Origin: an uncultured Actinomycetes bacterium | Lineage (GTDB): Bacteria; Actinomycetota; Actinomycetes; Nanopelagicales; Nanopelagicaceae | DNA length: 11,646 nt | Direction of reading: 5' to 3' | NCBI GenBank assembly: GCA_903897155.1 | Contig: CAIUAO010000032.1 | Location: 1 to 11,646, forward strand | Shown here: piece by piece, positions 6,790-11,646 of the stretch | Layout of the letters: each line of letters opens with the position of its first letter | Numbering within the stretch: position 1 is the stretch's first letter | Notes under the pieces: model-generated | The model's database searches: none | The model's input: the letters and a program-made list of their open reading frames with translations, nothing else | Told to the model about the DNA's origin: nothing | Program-made: the position numbers and the translations under genes

Positions 6790-8270
6790 TTCTCTCCTCC
6801 TTGCTCGGCACTTACTCGTGGATCACGTGGATTTTCGGCGCTGTATTCCCACTGCATTGAAATTTCATCTTCACTGAGTTCATCAACATCATCTTCAATG
6901 TAGCGCCCCGCCCATGGAGATTCCAAGCGAAGGTCTTCTCCACGTGGCCCAGCAAGTAATTCTGCTCCAGCTTCAATGGATGGCTCCCAATCAAATATGA
7001 CTGCGGCATCTCCTGCGCCAATACGAACCTCTGACTGTGGCTTTGCGCCTTTCTTAAACAACTCTCGCTCAACACCAAGTGCAGCAAGACGATCTGCTAA
7101 ATATCCAACCGCTTCAGAATTACCGAAATCAGTTTGGCGAACAAATCGCTCTGGCTTTTGACCGATGACAGTAAATGAACCATCTTCATTTGCAGTTACT
7201 TTAAATCCAGAGTCATTTACGGCAGGTGGGCGCAACACAATACGAGTCTTCTCTTCTTTCGCTTGATTGCGTCGTTGTTCTTGGATAATTCGTGCCATTG
7301 CATAATTTAATTCAGTCAGACCAATGTGTGAGGCTGCAGATATTTGGAATACCTCATAGCCGCGTTCACGGAAAATAGGTTCGACCATGTCAGCCATAGT
7401 TTTAGCATCAGGTAAATCAATCTTGTTGAGAGCAATAATCCGTGGGCGCTCAGATAGGCCACCATAGAGGGCTAGTTCTGCTTCAATGATGTCAAAATCT
7501 TTTACAGGATCGCGATCGGTTTCTAAAGTACCGCAGTCCAATACATGAACGAGGGCAGCACATCGCTCCACATGGCGGAGAAATTCAAGCCCTAAACCTT
7601 TACCTTCTGACGCACCTGGAATTAAACCTGGGACATCTGCAACAGTGAAACGTGTATCACCGGCCTGCACGACACCTAAATTTGGCGCAAGTGTTGTAAA
7701 TGGATAATCGGCAATCTTTGGACGAGCAGCAGAAATTGCTGCAATCAGCGATGATTTTCCAGCACTTGGGAACCCAATCAAGCCAATATCTGCAACGCTC
7801 TTAAGTTCAAGAATAAGTGTGCGCTCTTCACCTGGCTCACCTTTAAGTGCAAACCCAGGAGCCCTACGTTTGCGTGAAGCTAAACCAGAATTACCAAGGC
7901 CTCCGCTTCCACCTTGTGCTGCGACAAATCGTGTTCCAACACCAATGAGGTCTGCAAGAACATTTCCAGAACTATCTTTAACAACTGTTCCATTAGGAAC
8001 TGAAAGGATGAGGTCGCCGCCTTCACCGCCATTGCAGTAATCACCATAACCAGGACGTCCACCAGTTGCTTTGCGATGTGGAGAGTGGTGAAAATCTAGA
8101 AGTGTTGTCACACCACTATCAACGACAAGAATGATATCCCCGCCCCGTCCGCCGTTACCGCCATCAGGACCGCCAAGTGGAACAAACTTTTCGCGGTGGA
8201 TAGATACACATCCATCTCCACCAGAACCTGCAGCAGCATGGAGAGTTACGCGATCAACAAAACTTGCCAT
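6786..8270 (-). CDS. obg: Obg family GTPase (CgtA)
   Basis: GTPase that binds the large ribosomal subunit and acts in its assembly and in stress signalling. It is 494 aa from the chosen start, typical for actinobacteria. The glycine-rich Obg fold spans about residues 1-160 (GGPDGGNGGRGGD, GGRPGYGDYCNGGEGGD). The G domain shows the P-loop GFPSAGKSS (166-174), DVPGLIPGA (212-220), NKID (282-285) and SAAS (311-314). The OCT domain spans about 355-430, ending near AAVIFDWEP, and an acidic tail follows (about 459-469). I start at ATG 8270 rather than the adjacent in-frame GTG at 8273: GGGAG lies six bases before the ATG but only three before the GTG, and MASFVDRVTLHA is the family N-terminus. A strong terminator separates it from rpmA; proB overlaps its end by four bases. 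Confidence 0.97.
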   Translation of the reverse strand: MASFVDRVTLHAAAGSGGDGCVSIHREKFVPLGGPDGGNGGRGGDIILVVDSGVTTLLDFHHSPHRKATGGRPGYGDYCNGGEGGDLILSVPNGTVVKDSSGNVLADLIGVGTRFVAAQGGSGGLGNSGLASRKRRAPGFALKGEPGEERTLILELKSVADIGLIGFPSAGKSSLIAAISAARPKIADYPFTTLAPNLGVVQAGDTRFTVADVPGLIPGASEGKGLGLEFLRHVERCAALVHVLDCGTLETDRDPVKDFDIIEAELALYGGLSERPRIIALNKIDLPDAKTMADMVEPIFRERGYEVFQISAASHIGLTELNYAMARIIQEQRRNQAKEEKTRIVLRPPAVNDSGFKVTANEDGSFTVIGQKPERFVRQTDFGNSEAVGYLADRLAALGVERELFKKGAKPQSEVRIGAGDAAVIFDWEPSIEAGAELLAGPRGEDLRLESPWAGRYIEDDVDELSEDEISMQWEYSAENPRDPRVSAEQGGEK

Positions 8271-8307
8271 CACTTACTCCCTTCCATTTCTGCCAAACTC
8301 TTTCAAT

Positions 8308-8339
8308 AAAAAAGCGGGCCCGCAGTACGCGGACCCGCC
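8308..8339 (-). terminator. Intrinsic terminator after rpmA
   Basis: On the minus strand GCGGGTCCGC (8338-8329) and GCGGGCCCGC (8323-8314) pair over ten positions with one G-U, around a GTACT loop, followed by six Ts (8313-8308). This is a textbook factor-independent terminator, 17 bases after the rpmA stop. It lies 38 bases before the obg ATG, so obg needs read-through or its own promoter. No clear promoter is seen in that short gap; TTGAAA (8306-8301) has no good -10 partner. Confidence 0.9.
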
Positions 8340-8355
8340 ATAAAAATTCCGCGTA

Positions 8356-8616
8356 TTAAGCGACAGGTACAGGAACGATATTCACAACCTTGCGGCCACG
8401 AGCTTTACCGAATTCAACAGCTCCGCTTGCGAGTGCAAATAGTGTGTCATCTTTACCAATACCAACATTGCGTCCTGGGTGGAAAACTGTTCCACGTTGG
8501 CGAACCAAGATTTCACCGCTCTTTACAACCTGACCACCAAAACGCTTGATGCCAAGGTACTGAGCATTTGAATCGCGACCATTACGAGTCGAGGAGACAC
8601 CTTTTTTACTTGCCAT
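8356..8616 (-). CDS. rpmA: 50S ribosomal protein L27
   Basis: Basic protein of 86 aa whose N-terminal arm reaches towards the peptidyl-transferase centre. The sequence MASKKGVSSTRNGRDSNAQ with LGIKRFGGQ and ILVRQRGTVFHPG is diagnostic. It begins directly with the mature form and has no cleaved Firmicutes-type N-terminal extension. The ribosome site GAGGAGG lies seven bases before the ATG. It follows rplU by 17 bases and is closed by the terminator, so rplU-rpmA form a tight pair. Confidence 0.98.
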   Translation of the reverse strand: MASKKGVSSTRNGRDSNAQYLGIKRFGGQVVKSGEILVRQRGTVFHPGRNVGIGKDDTLFALASGAVEFGKARGRKVVNIVPVPVA

Positions 8617-8633
8617 TTATTCGCCTCCTCTTA

Positions 8634-8942
8634 TTACTTGTTTATCGCGGTGATCTTCACGCGCGTAAGTTGTGAACGGAAACCTGAACGACGGCGATAG
8701 CCGGTCTTATTCTTATAGCGAAGGATGTCGATCTTTGGACCCTTTGTTTCTTCAACAATCTCGCCTGTTACTTTTGTGGCTGCAAGTGTCTTTGGATCAG
8801 TTGTAACTGTTGCGCCATCAACAAGGAGAACCGCAGCAAAATTTACTGCCGCACCAATTTTTGCATCGATGCGATCAACGGTAATTGTGTCGCCAACAGC
8901 AACCTTTTCTTGACGGCCGCCTGCTTTAACAATCGCGTACAC
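8634..8942 (-). CDS. rplU: 50S ribosomal protein L21
   Basis: Ribosomal protein of 102 aa that binds 23S rRNA. It reads YAIVKAGGRQEKVAVGD at the N-terminus and has the conserved C-terminal block KNKTGYRRRSGFRSQLTRVKI. It starts with GTG at 8942, supported by AAGGAG seven bases upstream and by the exact family N-terminus. It lies between rne and rpmA, a gene order shared by many actinobacteria. Confidence 0.98.
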   Translation of the reverse strand: MYAIVKAGGRQEKVAVGDTITVDRIDAKIGAAVNFAAVLLVDGATVTTDPKTLAATKVTGEIVEETKGPKIDILRYKNKTGYRRRSGFRSQLTRVKITAINK

Positions 8943-9012
8943 GGTGGTGCTCCTTAATATTTACGGGCCATTTTGGCCAGAGGCTAAGGGTACGGATTCG
9001 CCCCCTATTGGG
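8943..9012 (-). promoter_or_regulatory. rne-rplU gap: rplU ribosome site, no clear terminator or promoter
   Basis: This 70-nt gap holds the rplU ribosome site AAGGAG (8955-8950) and an AT-rich patch, TAAATATT, just before it that could be part of a promoter. A short GGCC/GGCC inverted repeat around AAAAT (8984-8972 region) is only four pairs. There is no terminator after rne, so rne and rplU may be co-transcribed. Evidence for a separate promoter is weak. Confidence 0.25.
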
Positions 9013-11196
9013 TCAAACTGGGGTGATTACCCCTGTGCTCACTGCCCTGCGGCGCTTGCGCGTTGCTGGCTTCTTAGGCTCTTCGACCTCTTCTGAACTC
9101 TCAGATTGGGCCTCATCAATAGGTTGTTCAACTAATACATCTTCTTCAGCATGATCATCTTCATCGTCATGTGACGATGGAACATAACGCTGTTCCATAT
9201 CCTTTTCTAAGGCAACTTTACGAACAGGTTCTGAATGAATATGAATTCCTCGCCCGCCACATGATTCACATGTAGTTGAGAAAGCTTCAATAAGTCCTTG
9301 TCCAACTCGCTTACGCGTCATCTGAACAAGCCCGAGTGAAGTCACTTCAGCAACTTGGTGCTTTGTGCGATCTCGCCCAAGGCATTCAACCAAACGGCGA
9401 AGAACTTGATCGCGGTTTGATTCAAGGGCCATATCAATAAAGTCAATAACAATAATTCCACCCATATCGCGCAAACGAAGCTGACGAGCAATTTCCTCCG
9501 CTGCTTCTAAGTTGTTCTTGGTTACCGTCTCTTCAAGGTTTCCGCCTTTGCCGATGAACTTTCCTGTGTTCACGTCAATAACGATCATCGCTTCTGTGCG
9601 ATCAATAACAAGAGATCCACCAGATGGTAGATAGACCTTGCGATCAAATGCCTTGGCTAACTGCTCTTCAATGCGGTTCTCACCAAATAGGTCACGATTG
9701 CCTGTCCACTTCTCAATCTTTGCCGTGAGCTCTGGGGCAATATGGCCAAGATAATTATTAATATCTTCCCATGCTTCATCACCTTGGACTACTAATTGGC
9801 GGAAATCTTCATTGAAGATATCGCGGATAACACGAACCGTTAAATCTGGCTCGCTATAAAGAAGTGAGGGGGCAGTTGTTGAAGGGTTCTCTGCCTTCTC
9901 CTGAATGTCATCCCATTGTGTTTTAAGGCGAACGACATCGCGCTCAAGCTCTTCTTCGCTCGCGCCTTCAGAGGCGGTACGGATAATCACGCCAGCTTCT
10001 TCAGGGATTAAATTCTTCAGAATTGATTTCAAACGGCTGCGCTCTTGTTCTGGAAGGCGACGGCTGATTCCGCTCATCGCTCCACCTGGAACATAAACTA
10101 AATAGCGACCGGGTAGTGAGATCTGACTTGTCAGACGTGCACCTTTTTGTCCGATTGGATCTTTAGTTACTTGCACTAATACAGGTTGGCCAGTTTTTAA
10201 AACATGCTCAATCTTACGTTGTTGCCCTTCTGCAATTCCTGCAGCATCCCAGTTAACTTCACCGGCATAAAGAACAGCGTTACGACCCTTGCCAATATCA
10301 ACGAAAGCAGCTTCCATCGATGGGAGGACATTTTGAACGCGACCTAAGTAAACGTTTCCAACATAAGAAATATTGCTATTCCGGTTAACGTAATGCTCGA
10401 CCATAACGTTATCTTCTAAAACAGCGATCTGTGTTCGATCACCAGTCTGACGAACTAGCATCTGGCGGTCAACATTCTCACGGCGTGCTAAATATTCTGA
10501 TTCTGTAATAACTGTTCCGCGGCGGCGTGTGAAATCACGTGGGCCCCGATCATCACGATCACGACGGTCACGGTTATTACGTGAACTGCGGTCTCGATTA
10601 TTGCGGGTTGGACGAGTTGCTTGTTCAGAGCGAGGTTCACGAACCTTTACAACTGTGACAACGCCATCTTCTTCAATAGTTTCACCCGGAGTGACGCCTT
10701 CACCCTTCGCACGGCGACGGCGACGGCGACGGTGTGTTGTTCCATCTCCACTTTCATCAGCTTCATCTGTTTCTAATGATTCAGCATCTAACTCTTCGCC
10801 ATCTTCACCTAAAGTGTTTGAGTTTTCTTCACTGCCCGCAGCGCCAGAACGACGACGTCCACGACCACCACGGCGACGGCGACGGCGTTGGTTATTACTA
10901 TCGCTATCTTCAGATGAATCATCTTCAGCTACGGCAGCAACTTTCTTTGCAGCGCTCTTCTTGGGCAGCGCTGATGCAGGTGCTTCTTGAAAAAGGGGAA
11001 CAGGAACAGGCGCACTTGCCTTCTTTGCACGGGAGGGTGCTTCTTGTTCTGTTGGAATCTCTGCAACGCTTTTCTTGGCTGCACGTTTTGAAGTTTTTTC
11101 GCCTACTTCTTCAGAATCTATTGCACTTGCTGAAGATGTGTCTTTTTTAACTGCTTTGCTCGCGCGCTTGCGCGCTTTCTTTGGCTCGGGCGCCAT
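9013..11196 (-). CDS. rne: Ribonuclease E/G, actinobacterial type
   Basis: Endoribonuclease that cuts single-stranded AU-rich RNA in rRNA/tRNA maturation and mRNA decay. It is 727 aa. Residues ~1-235 are low-complexity: Lys/Ala-rich, then acidic, with two Arg tracts (near 104-116 and 156-163) and an NNRDRSSRNNRDR-type stretch, probably disordered and RNA-binding. The S1 domain follows at ~275-360 (VGNVYLGRVQNVLPSMEAAFVDIG). The catalytic core has the DVNTGKF motif near 542 and GGIIVIDFIDM near 580, holding the expected metal-binding aspartates. TTCESCGGRG near 643 supplies the two-cysteine Zn-link used for dimer pairing. The C-terminal tail (~675-727) is acidic, then ends in KKPATRKRRR. AGAGGA seven bases before the ATG supports the start. 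Actinobacterial homologues are often longer (about 900 residues or more), so this is a compact version. Confidence 0.96.
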   Translation of the reverse strand: MAPEPKKARKRASKAVKKDTSSASAIDSEEVGEKTSKRAAKKSVAEIPTEQEAPSRAKKASAPVPVPLFQEAPASALPKKSAAKKVAAVAEDDSSEDSDSNNQRRRRRRGGRGRRRSGAAGSEENSNTLGEDGEELDAESLETDEADESGDGTTHRRRRRRRAKGEGVTPGETIEEDGVVTVVKVREPRSEQATRPTRNNRDRSSRNNRDRRDRDDRGPRDFTRRRGTVITESEYLARRENVDRQMLVRQTGDRTQIAVLEDNVMVEHYVNRNSNISYVGNVYLGRVQNVLPSMEAAFVDIGKGRNAVLYAGEVNWDAAGIAEGQQRKIEHVLKTGQPVLVQVTKDPIGQKGARLTSQISLPGRYLVYVPGGAMSGISRRLPEQERSRLKSILKNLIPEEAGVIIRTASEGASEEELERDVVRLKTQWDDIQEKAENPSTTAPSLLYSEPDLTVRVIRDIFNEDFRQLVVQGDEAWEDINNYLGHIAPELTAKIEKWTGNRDLFGENRIEEQLAKAFDRKVYLPSGGSLVIDRTEAMIVIDVNTGKFIGKGGNLEETVTKNNLEAAEEIARQLRLRDMGGIIVIDFIDMALESNRDQVLRRLVECLGRDRTKHQVAEVTSLGLVQMTRKRVGQGLIEAFSTTCESCGGRGIHIHSEPVRKVALEKDMEQRYVPSSHDDEDDHAEEDVLVEQPIDEAQSESSEEVEEPKKPATRKRRRAVSTGVITPV
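10711..10733 (-). repeat. Hexamer repeat encoding an Arg tract in rne
   Basis: Tandem CGGCGA-type hexamers (seen on the plus strand) that encode alternating CGT/CGC arginine codons on the minus strand. A similar run lies at 10871-10887 in the same gene. Two near-identical in-frame runs about 160 bases apart could slip or recombine without breaking the frame. Confidence 0.6.
10871..10887 (-). repeat. Second Arg-coding hexamer repeat in rne
   Basis: The same CGGCGA unit as at 10711-10733, encoding part of the first Arg tract (RRRRRRGGRGRRR, near residues 104-116) of the RNase E N-terminal extension. Confidence 0.55.
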
Positions 11197-11307
11197 AAAA
11201 AAATCCTCTTCTACATAAAACTCGTTTGGGTACTTCTTCTTATTCCTGCTTCACTTCAAAAACTGTCGGTTTCGCGGCGGATATATCGCGCTGAATCCTT
11301 AGTGATA

Positions 11308-11336
11308 AGTATCTCAGATGATGGGCAAATCACCAA
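11308..11336 (-). promoter_or_regulatory. Candidate promoter of rne
   Basis: TTGGTG (11336-11331), a 17-base spacer, and GATACT (11313-11308), three and four of six to the consensus hexamers respectively. It would give a 5' untranslated region of about 105 bases before the rne ATG. It lies downstream of the weak terminator after rodA, where a new transcription unit would be expected. Confidence 0.35.
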
Positions 11337-11344
11337 TTCCCCTT

Positions 11345-11366
11345 AAAAATAGCGCGGAATAGCTAT
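11345..11366 (-). terminator. Weak terminator candidate after rodA
   Basis: On the minus strand ATAGC (11366-11362) and GCTAT (11353-11349) form five pairs around an eight-base loop and run into a T-run (11349-11345). It lies about 10 bases after the rodA stop. The stem is short and AT-rich, so termination would be partial at best. Confidence 0.35.
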
Positions 11367-11376
11367 AAATAAGTCC

Positions 11377-11646
11377 TTAGCGTGATCTCACATGGACGTT
11401 TTGGAGTAGTCCAAACCCGACCAGGGTCGCAAACATGCTCGATCCCCCATACGAGATAAATGGCAAAGGAACTCCAGTCATTGGCATTAGTCCCATGGTC
11501 ATTCCAATATTTTCAAACATTTGAAAGACAAGCCATCCAATTACTCCGACACATACCAGTCGTCCAAATAAATCATTTGTTCGCTTGGCAATAACGAATG
11601 CCCTCCAAAAGAAAAGACCATACAAAAGCAGAATAAGTCCAGATCC
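11377..11646 (-). CDS. rodA: RodA/FtsW-type SEDS peptidoglycan glycosyltransferase (3' end, cut by window edge)
   Basis: The C-terminal 89 residues of a membrane glycan polymerase that works with a class B penicillin-binding protein. Reading is open from the window edge at 11646 to TAA at 11377. The segment starts inside one membrane helix (GLILLLYGLFFWRAF), has another helix (VCVGVIGWLVFQMF), then the SEDS signature ENIGMTMGLMPMTGVPLPFISYGGSS, then a last helix (MFATLVGFGLLQNV) and a short cytoplasmic tail. The motif alone does not separate RodA from FtsW. RodA is preferred because in actinobacteria such as Streptomyces the mreBCD-pbp2-rodA cluster lies upstream of rne-rplU-rpmA-obg. The catalytic loop is outside the window. 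Confidence 0.88.
   Translation of the reverse strand, partial: GSGLILLLYGLFFWRAFVIAKRTNDLFGRLVCVGVIGWLVFQMFENIGMTMGLMPMTGVPLPFISYGGSSMFATLVGFGLLQNVHVRSR

Noticed and set aside
8271..8273. Upstream GTG start for obg giving Met-Met at the N-terminus
   Set aside because: The ribosome site GGGAG is only three bases from the GTG but six from the ATG at 8270, and the family N-terminus begins at that ATG.
10529..10990. Plus-strand ORF of 153 aa rich in Arg and Ser
   Set aside because: It is the antisense of the low-complexity Arg/Glu/Ser part of rne; it has no ribosome site and no recognisable family, and repeats on one strand naturally keep the other strand open.
1..11646. Mobile elements, CRISPR arrays, tRNA or rRNA genes, defence or toxin-antitoxin genes
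   Set aside because: None was found. All substantial minus-strand frames are housekeeping genes in a conserved actinobacterial order, with no direct-repeat arrays, transposase motifs or cloverleaf-like sequences noticed.

Overview
The window looks like a chromosomal segment of a low-GC, streamlined actinobacterium. Base composition is mid-40s % GC by eye. The gene order end of rodA - rne - rplU - rpmA - obg - proB is the classic actinobacterial arrangement. The RNase E has the actinobacterial long, low-complexity N-terminal extension, and Obg carries the OCT domain followed by an acidic tail. Short intergenic gaps, 1-4 bp gene overlaps and shortened proteins suggest a freshwater planktonic lineage such as Nanopelagicales (acI; Planktophila/Nanopelagicus). 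The lineage is inferred, not proven.

Every gene found is on the minus strand, so transcription runs from position 11646 towards 1. In that direction: the 3' end of rodA (cell-wall SEDS glycosyltransferase); a 180-nt gap with a weak terminator and a candidate promoter; rne (RNase E/G); rplU and rpmA (ribosomal proteins L21 and L27); a strong intrinsic terminator; obg (ribosome-assembly GTPase); proB (glutamate 5-kinase without a PUA domain); gatC-gatA-gatB (amidotransferase that corrects Glu-tRNAGln/Asp-tRNAAsn); ilvD (dihydroxyacid dehydratase); a 216-nt regulatory leader; and the 5' part of ilvB (acetolactate synthase large subunit), which runs off the left edge.

The genes fall into three working groups: cell elongation at the right edge; RNA processing, ribosome proteins and ribosome assembly in the middle; and tRNA charging plus branched-chain amino-acid synthesis on the left. 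proB (proline synthesis) is coupled to obg by a 4-bp overlap.

The most interesting non-coding element is the ilvB leader. It contains a 12-residue ORF with consecutive Val-Val-Ile codons, a stem overlapping the end of that ORF, and a terminator hairpin with a T-rich tail, all before a strong ribosome binding site and ilvB. This is the layout of ribosome-mediated attenuation. The promoter-like hexamers in front of it would start the transcript on the A of the leader peptide's ATG. The same '-10, six bases, ATG' arrangement occurs in front of ilvD, and more weakly in front of gatC, suggesting leaderless mRNAs. No mobile element, CRISPR array, tRNA, rRNA or clearly new multi-gene system is visible. 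No gene-free stretch exceeds 300 bases; the longest is the 216-nt ilvB leader.
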